From positions 4,540,001 to 4,604,000 of the forward strand of contig JALJCS010000034.1 in NCBI GenBank assembly GCA_023055355.1: a DNA stretch of 64,000 nt, in the 5' to 3' direction. The notes under the pieces were generated by a model, which ran no database searches, was not told the origin of the DNA, and was given only the letters and a program-made list of their open reading frames with translations. This stretch comes from Agelaius tricolor. Lineage: Eukaryota; Chordata; Aves; Passeriformes; Icteridae. Made by a program: the position numbers and the translations under genes. Positions within the stretch are counted from its first letter, which is position 1. Every line of letters begins with the position of its first letter. Shown here piece by piece: positions 14,960 through 25,900 of this stretch.

Positions 14960-15450
14960 ACCTTCTTTGAAGAAGACTGAAGAGGTTTGTAACTTGAGTT
15001 TTGTGGACAGCAGGTGTTGGGCAGTCTGATGGGACTCAGTCTGATGCCACCCTGCCAGGGAGTGAAATGGGGAGCTGGGAACTACTGTGAGATGGGGAAA
15101 TCCTAGGGGAAAGGAAAATGAAGGAACCTATGGAAAAAATAAGCTATAGTGTTATGAGGATTGGCTGAGGAAGGAGAACATGGGCTTTGAATTTCAAGAA
15201 AGGAGGCAGGGATTAAGAAGCATTGGGGAAAGGAAACACAGCCCTGGAGCACATGGCTAGGAGCCATAGTGAGATACAAAGGAAAAGTAGTCCAGAGGAC
15301 AGAGCTTGGCATGAGGAGCTGGGGAAAGATTTAGAAACAGGCCAGAAACCTGTGCCTGACAGCAGGGGAAGGGAAAAGAACAGGGTGGGGACAAAGGAGA
15401 GGAGACGAGACAGGCTGGGGGTGGAGGGTGGGGCAGCCATGAGAAAGGAA
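14960..15450 (+). other. Purine-rich tract
   Basis: The + strand is strongly biased to A and G over roughly 500 bp (repeated GGAAAGG, GAAGGA and GGGGA motifs). No coding potential is evident. The strand asymmetry explains the long open frames on both strands in this stretch. Confidence 0.5.
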
Positions 15451-17389
15451 GATGAGTCTGTGCCTATTTCAGTGTCCTCCTGGTTCTCACTGTTGGGTCT
15501 GGCATTACACAGCCTTTCCCTTCATCTGCTGTCAGGAGACGCTGTCATCCCCTGATAACGTGCACACATGGACTCCTACACAGCAGACAACCTGCCACAG
15601 GGGACAGCCCTTCACTGTTTGGGACACCGAGTCACTGTGGCCTGTGGCAAAGCCAGTGGGCCCAGCTTTATCTCCGGTGTCAGCTGACAGCCCCCACAGG
15701 GAATTTGTGAGTGTTTGATCAACAACATGAACAGCCCACAAAGGTTTCAGAGCAAACATTCAGACTTGTAATGACACCTGTAACTCTTGCCTTTCATTTT
15801 CAAGTCCCCGTTGCTTGGAGTTTTCACCTTCAGCATTCTTTTTAAGGTACAGCTGGTTTTTCCCTAGAAAAGTCTTCCCAAATGCCATGTGAAGTATGTG
15901 ATGGCTGGAGTTCATGGCAGTATGAGTTCAGCAGTTAAACAAGGCAGAGGTCAGTAGCTGGCCACATTCATGTCAGAGTGAACTTCCTCTTTAGCATTAG
16001 CTGGGGGCGCTTGGAGCAGGTAATGCTGCTTTTACAGAAAAAATCAATCAAGGCTGCACTTGGTAAAAGTAACGAGTCTGAGGCTATAACAACGTGGCTT
16101 ATGCAGGCATTCATTCTCTGATTTTTCCTGAGGAGGAAAAGGGTATAAATTAAATAGTGATTCTTATGTAATGAGTATTGCTTTTGCATAAAAGGAGACA
16201 AAACACTGAACAATTTAACCTCCCAGATGCTTGGAAGTTAATGATTGCAGGTCAGCTTTGAGATAATAGCCTGGGCAGTGTTGGGAAAGTAATTTTCTGG
16301 CAGATAACAGATTCCATTTTGGCATGTGGACAGTGGATTACAGTCCTTTTACCACCACGAAGAGCTGTGCTAAGCTCTGGTCTCTCCAAGAAACAAACAA
16401 GATTTCACAAGAGCCAGCTGGCTTCAGTTGCACTTACAGTACTTGTAACTTCAGATATCGTGGGAGATGCAGTCATGGTGAACTTAAAGACATAGAGGGA
16501 TGGTTTCCTAGCTGAGAAAGGGGGGATTGCAGAACGTGTTTGTCCCAAGCTGGTCACTGCATGGATGGATGCATTGGGGTGTGGTGGAGCAATAACTGCA
16601 TCCACCCCAGCACTGAACACTGCCTCAGGCTCATTTGGGAGAGTTCTCCCTCCCTAGAAATAAAAGCTAACACAGCACAAGGGACCACATCATTTCTTTG
16701 CACTTCCAAAGGCAATCCAGGGCTTGTCTCTCCTTTCTCAGATGCTGCTGTGCCGATACCCTGTACAAGGAGCTGTCTTTGCAAGGGCTTAATGTGTTCA
16801 CTGTGCCACTGGAACTCTCTTTGTGTTCTGCATGAGATGCTTGGTCTGTGACCTGCTGCTGCAGGGTGTTATGCTCTGGGGAACCCTTCAGTGGGGCCTA
16901 GGTTTGGGGATCCATGGAAACAGTCCTGAAACAAAGAGAAAACAAATGGGAGAGTTGTGACATTCCTTCTGGAATATTATCAGCACAGTTTGTTACCAAG
17001 AGAGTGAGGTTTGGGGTTGTTTCTTTATTCTTGCTGTTTTCTACCTGCCAGCTAATACATCCTACAGAAATGACGCACAGCAAGACTTTGGTTGTGCAAG
17101 TGGTAGAAATTAAATTCATGATGTAGTAAAATAATTTTTTTTTTTCTTTGTAATGTCCCGCTGATCTCATCTCTCCTTGCCCTTCAGTGTGACATGATGA
17201 AAGCTGCATGATGTGGTAACTGCTGTTCCTGGGGAATAGTCTGTCTTTGCTGTATTCCTCCGTGAGGTTACTTTGGCTTTGTGCTATAACATACTAGGGA
17301 ATGGAAAGAGTATTTTCCTCACTTCCACCTATATTTCTATTTCCAGCTGCAGTCCTGTGAATAATGTAACATTCTCCAGAATTAGCCCA

Positions 17390-17421
17390 TGTGGAAGTTA
17401 TTCTATGTGGAAGTAATTCTA
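17390..17421. repeat. 16-bp tandem duplication
   Basis: TGTGGAAGTTATTCTA is followed directly by TGTGGAAGTAATTCTA, two copies with one mismatch. It is a small intergenic duplication. Confidence 0.9.
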
Positions 17422-19536
17422 TGACCTGTATAAGAATCTAATTTAAAAGAGGATAAAGACAAATCTATAACAAAACTTCCACTATTTCATGATCACTTGC
17501 TAGGAGAGACAGTGAAAGAGACATTTTTGACTTGCAAGGGGTTTGAAGTTGATGTGGAAATATTTAGAGCTAAAATTATTGCAGGCAGACTTGTTGCAAG
17601 CAGCTGTGCTTGAGCTTTCCAACCTTAACTAGTCTGTGTTTATGTGAAGATCTGCTTCCTAACAATTTGTTTGTGCTCTGATCAAATGGGATAATGGGTT
17701 TCTGAAATTACAACAACCACACAGGCTGTATCTGCCCCACAAACACTGATTTCTCCCCAAACACAGGGGAAAAGATCTCCCTCTAATCCAAAAGATCTCT
17801 GAGCATGTGTTCAAGCACTTCCAGTACAAAAGCAGTTGCTTTACCCTGTAGCAATACAACAAAATGTGTCTTGAGTCCTGAGCAGGGGCCAAGTTACTTT
17901 GGGACATTTTCTGCCACCCTTCCAGTGACATGGGATCAGGAGAGATAAATAATTAAACCATGATCTTATGGTTACAATGCAATGCTATGAGAAAGAGATG
18001 TGATTTTATGCTTCTTTCCATTAAGGAATCTCTCAACAAGTCTGGATTTCTTTGAAATCCAATATTAACTGAAATTGTTTGAGTTCATGATGTTTGATTG
18101 CAGAGTATTTTTGAATTTTTTTTATTTTTAATGTATATCATCAATCTTTATACTGACATGGTTTCTTTTCTTAGCCTGGAGTAATTTTGCTAATATAGAT
18201 GAATTGCTCTATGTGATGTGGATACAGAGAGGGAGGGTGTGTATATGTGTTTGTGTGTACCTTAGAGAGAAGGAGAGGGGTGATTTTGTTAATTCTGAAC
18301 TCTAACCCCCACAAATACTTGTACTTAAGACATTATTTCTCATTTCTCATAAGCTGAGGTCACTACTCCATCTCTTAGACCCGCAACAGCTGCCAGTGCT
18401 TCTAGACAGTTCAGATCTTTTTCCAAGTGCAATTATTCTGGACTACAGAAAATTTGATTTACTTCCAATTTAGACCTCACTGGATTGTTTGTTCTCTTAT
18501 CTTCAGCCATGCTGGGCTGCTGTGTTTCCAACATTCATAAGGACAACCCAAAACAAAGTTTTGGCCATCTGTGGCACGATCAGATTAAGCATATACTGAG
18601 AAAATTTTATTTAGAAAGACATAAACAAGTGTCCACTGGTGTTTTAGAGGAATAAAGTACTCCTTTGAACTGGAATGGAGACTGTAAGAGGTTTGTACTG
18701 GGGAGGAGATTTTTTTTTCTATTGTTGATGTAATGTCTTTCTACTATTTGCACCAGAAAAAACAAAAAAAAATTGAGGAGGGAAGAAATAAGCTTTTGTT
18801 TACAAGAAATATTGATGAAGGGTCTTAAAGTCTTCAGAAAGGTAAATGAAAAGCTGAACTTCTGTTACAGGTGTTTCTAAAAGAGTGACCATGCAAGTAG
18901 ATTTTCCAAGGCTCTTAATATCCATATATACTTCAAGCAGAGAAACTTTGCCTCAAAAGTGCACCTACAAAAGCAGGTGGCCAAAAACTGAAGCTTCTTT
19001 CTATAGTAACTAATTTGTAGAAGGAAAATTCAGTTATAGCCAGATCTGTGGCTGTTTGCTTCCATCATACAAGGCAGGAATCTTCCTCCCAAATTTAAAC
19101 TCAAGCAGTTAATGTACTTTAAGTTTTTATATTTCCTGTGACAAGTGAGTGTGAGAATTTGTGGGAGACCTTTGGTGTCAATGTTCAGTGCTGGAGAAAG
19201 GAGATGGATGATTTTTCCACTGTTAGCTGAGTGCTAGACAACACAGGAACAGCTTCAGAAGGGACACAGCCCATCCATCTCTTTTTGGCTAATTGCTTCT
19301 TGGATATGCACCAAAGAGAGGGATTGGGAAGCCAAGAGCCCCAGGGAGTGGAGAAGCTCTGTGGTGGAGCAGAGGCCTGGGCTGATGTTCCATTTCCAGC
19401 AGCTGGAAGCGCTCCCTGCTGCCACAGAGACACAAACCACCTGCTGAGGTGTCCTTGTGGTGGAAGATGGATGAGCCTGAGTATTCCTGGGTGTCTGCTT
19501 TCCTGTAGTTCTACTTGCTTTTCAAAAGTGAGGGGC

Positions 19537-19560
19537 TGTTTGTTTGTTTGTTTGATTGAT
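19537..19560. repeat. (TTTG)n simple repeat
   Basis: About four copies of a TTTG tetranucleotide followed by two TGAT units, in intergenic DNA. Confidence 0.85.
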
Positions 19561-20089
19561 TTTAATTATATTGTAAGTTTCAAATCTTCAAATACTACTT
19601 TCATTATCCCAGTGTGAGCAAACTGGAGATGTTATCCTGATATACAAGGACATATGGCTTGAAACCCTTTGAAAAGCAGTTTTTGTGAGAGGGGATTGAC
19701 ATTTCCTGGGCTCGTCATATGGCAGGATTTGTAGTAGTAACTGCTGGAAAGCCAGGAAAGTTGTTGTCCCTTGGACTAAAAACCAAAATCTCATGGATGG
19801 ACCTGATGGAGTTTCTTACTCTTAATTTAAAATTATCTCAAAAATTACTCTTGGATTTTTCAGGATTTTCCTGTAACCACACTAACAATATAATTCAGGT
19901 TTGAATTGTATTTACTCTGGAGTTTTTTCCCAGATGTTCTTGCTGAGAGTCTCTAGAAACTGAAGAATTATATATTGAATAAATGAGATGATTGGATGAG
20001 CAGATGAGTGCCTTGTGTTTAGCATGACCTCTGTGTGAGAGAGCAGCACTGAATAAAACAGCTTTTTCTCTGTTAAGAGGTAAGGCATT

Positions 20090-20163
20090 CCTGTGAGGTA
20101 CAGGAAATTGGACTCAGATGATTCTTAAGGGTCTCTTCCAGCTTGAGATGTTCTCTGATTCCA
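20090..20163 (+). mobile_element. CR1 LINE 3'-end remnant
   Basis: The stretch reads like the decayed last part of a CR1 element: TTGGACTCAGATGATTCTTA, then GGGTCTCTTCCAGCTTGAG and an ATTC-type end (TCTCTGATTCC). This matches the known CR1 3' pattern of a 'ttggact..gatgat' motif, then 'ggtcccttccaac', then a short ATTCTGTGA-like terminal repeat. Only the last 75 bp or so can be recognised, and it is diverged. The orientation is +. Confidence 0.6.
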
Positions 20164-21286
20164 TTAAAATTGTAGCTGGTTACAAAGCAGTGCAGGACAA
20201 ACAGAGAACGGCAGCAGTTCAGATAAATGGAACAGGTTAGAGAAAAGGTCTCTAGGAGGTACTTTTGAAGTAGCAGGAAGGTGGGCTCTAAGGCACTGTA
20301 ACATGGAGTGTCTTACACAGGCCAAGAGAAGACTTGAAGGGGTTGGATAATTGATGGTCTGGGTGGAGGGGAAGCAGCCATATGGGTGTGATTGTGTGGA
20401 AGAACTGAGTTGAGGAAGGGTGGTGGAAGAGGCCACAAGAAAGGAAAAAGCTACTGCCAGAATCGCTTTAGTCAATGTTCAAGAGCAATATTAATGACCA
20501 TATTAAGAGGCTGGACTGCAGAAGAAAGTAGAGTGGAGAAAAGAAAACAGGCGTGTTTTCCATTTGAAGAAGAGAAAGGAAAATATATTAAAAAATATAG
20601 AAGGTTGGCAGATCTTGAGGTGAGTGTAGTTTGCTTAGGGAATAGGACTTTCATTTTAGCTCTGTTATCTTTTAGTTGTAGGCCCCACGTACACAATTCC
20701 CAGTGACAAGCTTCTAAAGAGTTCTCAAGCCTCACAATTTTATTGGTGCACTGGATTTTAACTGATTTTCAAAAGGATCATTTGATAAGGAATTTTAGCT
20801 GTTTGCCATACCTACCCTGCCACCACTGGGTTTGGCCCCCTCATGGAGATCAGGGCTCCAAAGAGTGAGAAATACCAGGACTGTGTCCTGTAAAGCGTGG
20901 TGTCTACTCTGCAGCTGTGACAGGGCATCCAGCTGAGAGCTGTGAGAGCTGCCGTGTGTGCAGGAAACGTAAAGTTCCAGGAGTGGCTGAGTGGGACCAT
21001 GGATGCTTAGTCTTAGGAAAGTCTTTGGTTTTAAGCGTTTTGAGATTGTTTTTCAAAGAACTTATTAGAGTTTTTTAAATGACATTTTCACCCCTTCCCT
21101 TCATCTACTTGAATTCAGCTTCATCTTCTCTTCATCTGCCTTCCAAGAAAGACACAAGGACTTCAGAAGGCTCCATAGTGCAAGGACACAAAATGCCCTG
21201 AATGGAGCTTCTGTTGCAAGGGAGGAGCAAGAGGAAACAAGAAGGGTCTCCATTCTTGGCTGTGACCATCCAGAGCTCTCAGGTAC

Positions 21287-21398
21287 GGTGATAATGTGGG
21301 ATTTCCATGAGAAGGACCAGAGAGTGTTTGAAGTGGATGGGTGGTGATAATGTGGGATTTCCATGAGAAGGAGCAGAGAGTGTTTGAAGTGGATGGGT
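21287..21398. repeat. 56-bp tandem duplication upstream of FGF2
   Basis: Two adjacent copies of a 56-bp unit (21287-21342 and 21343-21398), beginning GGTGATAATGTGGGATTTCC. They differ at one internal base (GGACCAG against GGAGCAG). The near identity implies a recent event. It lies about 1.4 kb upstream of the FGF2 AUG. Confidence 0.95.
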
Positions 21399-22240
21399 GG
21401 CTGGGGGACCTAGGGAAGGGGGGATGCTCACGGAGCAGCAGGCCTGCAATGCCCATTTGGCAGCAGATGCCTGCCCTGGGCTGTGCCTGTGGCACTGAGG
21501 GGGAGCAGCTGACACGGGGTGAACCTATGCCTGGGCTGGGCCGTGCTCTGCCTGCTCCCTTCATCAGGAGGGTGTGGGAAGCAGCATAATTGTCTCTGAT
21601 TCTGGTAAAGAACTAAAATGTATGGCTTGCCAGAGGTCAGAGCTGGAGAGGGAAGTTAAGCGGCAACAAAATATCCTTGACGTACTTGCTAGCAAAGTGA
21701 ATGCTGCAAACTGCGTGAGCTGGACGCTGTGTCTGCCTTGGCGTTGGTTTGTTCCTGTGGGTTGCTGCATATTGGCTCTGTGAAAAGCCCCGTGTTTGCA
21801 GTCCCACCTAGGGCTGTCCAGGGCTGCTTGTGCTGCCTTTGAAGCCAGAGAGCTTCCCAAGCTCCAGGCATGAGTGGCCAGCCTGCTGTTACACAGGAGA
21901 TAAGGGGCACAAAGCATGTTTTGGGAAACAAACCTTTTCATCCTGCTTTGTTATCCGCCTCAGGCACGAAGTGCATTTGATGGGTCACTATACTTTATAA
22001 ACTCTGCACATTTGTTTGATTAGAGGGGGAAGGCCTGTACCAGAATTTTCACCTGTTGCCTTTTGCTATCACTTTGCTCCTGTTGGATGGGAGAACTGGT
22101 CTCTGGTGAATGCAATGGAACAAAACGGTTACCACGGATTTATTTTAAACACATGTGTCATCATATTGTGATTTAAACAATTTATTGTGGTGCAGAGGCC
22201 ACACAACTTCTTCTGATCTAAAATAACTCTCAGTTACTTT

Positions 22241-22250
22241 TTTTATAAGG
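22241..22250 (+). promoter_or_regulatory. Possible TATA-like box of FGF2
   Basis: The motif TTTTATAAGG stands at the exact boundary where AT-rich intergenic DNA gives way to the FGF2 CpG island. A start site some 30 bp downstream would put the 5' end near 22275. Mammalian FGF2 promoters are described as TATA-less and GC-rich, so this may be chance; the position is suggestive only. Confidence 0.35.
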
Positions 22251-22734
22251 CCAGAGGAAAAGATGTCCGACCGATGTTCCCTGCATCCCGTTTCCAGCGC
22301 TGCCGGCAGCGATGCTCAGCCGGACAGAGCCCCGCGCTCCAGGCCGGGGTCCCTCGGCGCAGGGACCCGCTGCCGCCCCTGCCCGGTCCCCCGGGATGTC
22401 CGACCCGGCTGTGCCGGCGCAGGGAGCGGCCCCCGGCGCGGCGCGGGGGCGGTCGGGGGCGGGGCGCGGCGGGGGCAGCCCGGTGCCGGCGGGGAGCCCG
22501 TCCCGGCGTGCTGGGCTCTGTCGCCTGTCCTGCTTCTCGCTCTCCCGAGCCGGCGGCACCGTTGCGCAGCTCCCGCGGACCGGTCGGGACGGGACGTGTC
22601 AGGCGCTCCGCGGGGCTCGGGGCTTGCGAGGCGAGGCGAGGCTGGACGGCCGGGGCAGGGGCCGAGGCCGCCCGGCGCTGGCGGCGGGGGGCGGCGGGGG
22701 CCCGGCGCGGCGCGGAGCCGCCGGGGCCCGGCGC
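22249..22734 (+). CDS. FGF2: N-terminal extension frame of high-molecular-weight FGF2
   Basis: The FGF2 reading frame stays open for 486 bases upstream of the canonical AUG; the first in-frame stop (TAA) is at 22246. Within it lie an in-frame AUG at 22312, adding 141 residues, and in-frame CUG codons including 22642 and 22678. The encoded segment is rich in Arg and Gly and contains an RG repeat (DGRGRGRGRP, coded from 22645). In mammals, FGF2 is also made from upstream CUG codons as larger nuclear forms with such GR repeats. The AUG at 22312 has G at -3, while the canonical AUG has C at -3. That translation occurs here is an inference; the open frame and the repeats are seen directly. Confidence 0.5.
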
Positions 22735-22915
22735 ATGGCGGCGGCGGCGGCGGCGGGGGGCATCGCCACGCTGCCCGACGACGGCGGAAGCGGCGCCTTT
22801 CCCCCGGGGCACTTCAAGGACCCCAAGCGCCTGTACTGCAAGAACGGCGGCTTCTTCCTGCGCATCAACCCCGACGGGAAGGTGGACGGCGTCCGCGAGA
22901 AGAGCGACCCGCACA
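22735..22915 (+). CDS. FGF2: FGF2 coding exon 1
   Basis: Encodes residues 1-60 plus the first base of codon 61. It ends ..KSDPH followed by donor GTGAGT. The AUG has C at -3 and G at +4, a mediocre context that would allow use of other starts. It contains Cys35, equal to mammalian Cys34. Confidence 0.97.
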
Positions 22916-25900
22916 GTGAGTTATCCCGGGAGCACCGGGGCGGGCGGGCGATTCCTCGCCCGGGTAGCGGGGCTGCGAGAGGGGCCGCGCCTCGGCCGTC
23001 CCGCCCTGCCGAAGCTTCGGCAGCGAGCCGTGCTTGGAAAGCGCCCGTCAATGTGCCGAATGTTCCTGCGCGAATACCGCGAGTACGCAGACGGAGTTAA
23101 TTCATACCGAGTTAATTCATACCGAGTTAATTCGTACCCACAGCCCGTAGCCGGTGGTCCCGCACCGGCACCCGCGGGATGTCCCGGGGCAAAGCCTCGC
23201 TGGCGGCTCCGCGCTCAACCTGCTGGGCGCAGAGCTTGTCAGGTGCAGAGTTTTTGTTAGGGGCTTGAAGGGGTCTCTGGTTTGTTTGCGTGGCCCTTAG
23301 ACGGGTCTGATGGCACTTGGCGGCTCTACGCGGCGGCGGTGAACGCGTTGGATGCAGCAAGGTAGGGAGGAGGCTGTTCTTTTTCCCGGTGCGGGTAGGT
23401 GCTCATGAGTAGGAGTACTTTTGGCACACAGGTACTCTTAGGAACTGAGGGGTAAATCTGGCCAAGGAAGCAGGGTTTATAACAAACTGCTGTCAGAACA
23501 CCTTTTTGGTTTAAACTGTTACATGTTGCATTGTTTTGTTGTTTTTTTTTTTTTTTAACTTAATTAATGATGATACTGATAAAATGTATGGATACCAGCA
23601 GCAGCAGGAGGTTGTCCCTCCAGTACCCGATCTTTTGAAGGGAGGGAAGGGCTCCTGGGCTGGGAACACAGTCTATGGACTGAATGATCACAGGCTTTCA
23701 GGGAGTGTGTGGCAGGTTGCTGTTACCAACACTGCTTTTTGTCCCACAAACAAATTGCCTTTTGCAGAGCTCAGAATATTTTGGAAGTATTCAGCATGGA
23801 GGCTTTGTGGATGTAGCGGTGAGATTTTGATGCGCCTGTGAGGCGTTTCCTTCAGCGCAGGTACAGGCGCTTGCTGGGTCAGATTGTCCCGGTGTGATTC
23901 CTGGTGGGAGGGAGTTTGTTACTGTGCTCGGTGTGCAGGGCCTGCCTGCAGGCACTTGGCATGAGGAGCAGGTGAAATGCCTTACTGGCATTCTTCATCT
24001 GCTTTGCACCTGTGCTCTGACTGATGGATGCAGGCAGCGGGCTAAACTCAGGGACTGGAGGAAAAGGAAGTGAGGAGACAGACCAAAGATTCTTAATATT
24101 ACTTTCCACTTCAGACATTCATCTTTTGCAAAACAATTAGTTTTACCCAATAATTCCAAAGAAATCTTGTAACAGGAATTCTTAAAGGAACTAAATCTCA
24201 TTAGATCATCAGACATGTCACCTCACCCTAGAAGCAGCTATGGAAATGTGCTGCAAAGGGAGGTGATGTTGAGTGGAGGATGTTCAAGGTTGAAGCTGAA
24301 TCCAAGACATTGCCATGGCTGTTGGGATCTTGCCTCATTCCCTATCTTTGCTTTCGAAAAGTGCAGGTAATGGTGTGTGTTGTTGTGTGCTCACCTGGCT
24401 GGGCCAGGCTGCCCTGAGTGGAGGTGGTATTTATCACTGCTGCCTTTTTCATCATAGAGCTCCCCCATAATAATTTCCTCCCTCCTGCCTTTTTTTATTA
24501 TTCTCTCAGGAAAACTAGTGCTAGTTTTATATTCTTGAGTCCACTGAATGTGTGTTTTCTCTTCCTATTGAACCTTATCAATACCAAAATTTTCAACTGA
24601 CATCTTGTGCTTTCCTAGTAGTGAATTCTCTCCTTTTTTCATTATCAGACAGCTCTTGGCTTGTTGCTTTTTCTTCCTTTCCTTTTTTTTTTTCTTTTCC
24701 TGGAAGAACCCAAGTTCTGAGAAGCAGAGAATAATCAGTGCTTGAAGCATCAGCAAGGCTCATTGCTGGGGCATTGCGTGGTTCACATCCTTAGCATCCT
24801 TGCTGTAAATACGTCATTCCACACCACTCTGCTCAACTCTGACCTGCTGAGTGCTGCTCTGTGGAAGTCCCTGTGAAATCTCGTGGTATTCCAGGCATGG
24901 CAGAGGGCAATAAATATTGGACAATGTGAGAGGACTTTAAAAAAAGAAATTAGCAATGAAAATACACACCTCGAGTAGTTCAGGGTGATTTTCTTAGTTA
25001 AGCAAAAGGTTTTGTAAGGTGGTTTTGAGAAAAGAAATACAATGTCTGCACAATTTGGTTTAGAAATAATTAAAGGCCCCTTAGCAGAGATGCTTGTGGT
25101 TGCTGCTATTCTTAGGAATTAATTATACAAAATAACATTTCAGTAGCACATCATCCTTCTTACTTTTAAAGGAAGTTCTTATTTTAGAAGGCAAGTTACT
25201 GTTCCTAAGTTTTAATACTATAAACAATTTCCATGATCCATATCCTTTTTAGCTCCCCTCTCCTGCCTCTATTTGAAATATACAATACACATCTGCTTTA
25301 GGTCATGGCATGGTTTTACACTTGCCCCACTCACCTTCATTTATTCATAATTGTGTCATTAATGAAATTAAGAATGCTGGAGGACTGGGGATCATATGAT
25401 TCACCCAGCTGAAACCCAGGACGGGGCGCCTTCCATGGCCATTATTGCCACATCTGACGCGTGTGCTGCCGTGACTCCAGTGAAGTGCCCCTTTGGACAC
25501 ACTCTGGGGACTCTATCCAGAGTGTTTTCCCTTGAAGAGGTACTTTGAGACAAACAAGAAACAGAAGGCGCTTTCTGAGAGTTTTGTTGTCTAAAGCAAA
25601 ACAAAAAACATGTCTGGTTTGTTATTGTTGATCAACAACTGTTGATTTATGCCCTGGAAATTGTACAAAGGACGCAGTGTTTCTGGAAAGGCTCTTAGAA
25701 ACTCTCCAGAGGTGTTTCCCTCAAAGAGGCTACAGTGCTGGTGAGGGGGAAAAACCTGGAGAATGGAAAGGGAGCACTTATCCATACATTTAGAACATGT
25801 CTAGTAGCACAGCTGGTTCCTTTCAGAGTTTCCCTAAATAAGGAATGGTTGGCATTTATGTATTTCCATAATTTCTTAAGCAGCTTTGTTTCATGATGAG

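Larger units (their letters stand above)
1..22240. other. Intergenic region upstream of FGF2, no gene found
   Basis: About 22 kb of AT-rich DNA. The longest open frames are under 135 codons, overlap one another in several frames, and match no family I recognise. No splice-flanked conserved peptide, tRNA or rRNA is visible. In mammals the next gene upstream of FGF2 is BBS12, whose roughly 700-codon coding region is a single exon; no such frame is present, so it must lie further left or be absent. Contents that can be named are simple repeats, short tandem duplications, a GC-rich patch near 14 kb and a CR1 remnant near 20.1 kb, each listed separately. Distal FGF2 enhancers could be here but cannot be recognised from one sequence. 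Confidence 0.8.
22264..23350. promoter_or_regulatory. CpG island covering FGF2 promoter and exon 1
   Basis: A dense run of CpG dinucleotides with very high GC content spans the 5' leader, coding exon 1 and the first part of intron 1. GC boxes (GGGGCGG, GGGGGCGG) are seen near 22445-22465. Flanks on both sides are AT-rich. This is the expected promoter type for FGF2. Confidence 0.9.

Noticed and set aside
1..22240. BBS12 as the gene upstream of FGF2
   Set aside because: No open frame near 700 codons, nor any recognisable BBS12 segment, is present in this part of the window.
22243..22914. 223-codon open frame (-) opposite FGF2 exon 1
   Set aside because: A shadow of the GC-rich exon on the other strand; low-complexity Arg/Ala/Pro peptide with no domain.
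22274..23260. 328-codon open frame (+) through the FGF2 CpG island
   Set aside because: Out of frame with FGF2, runs across the verified exon 1 donor into the intron, and has only the Arg/Ala/Gly/Pro make-up expected from GC-rich DNA.
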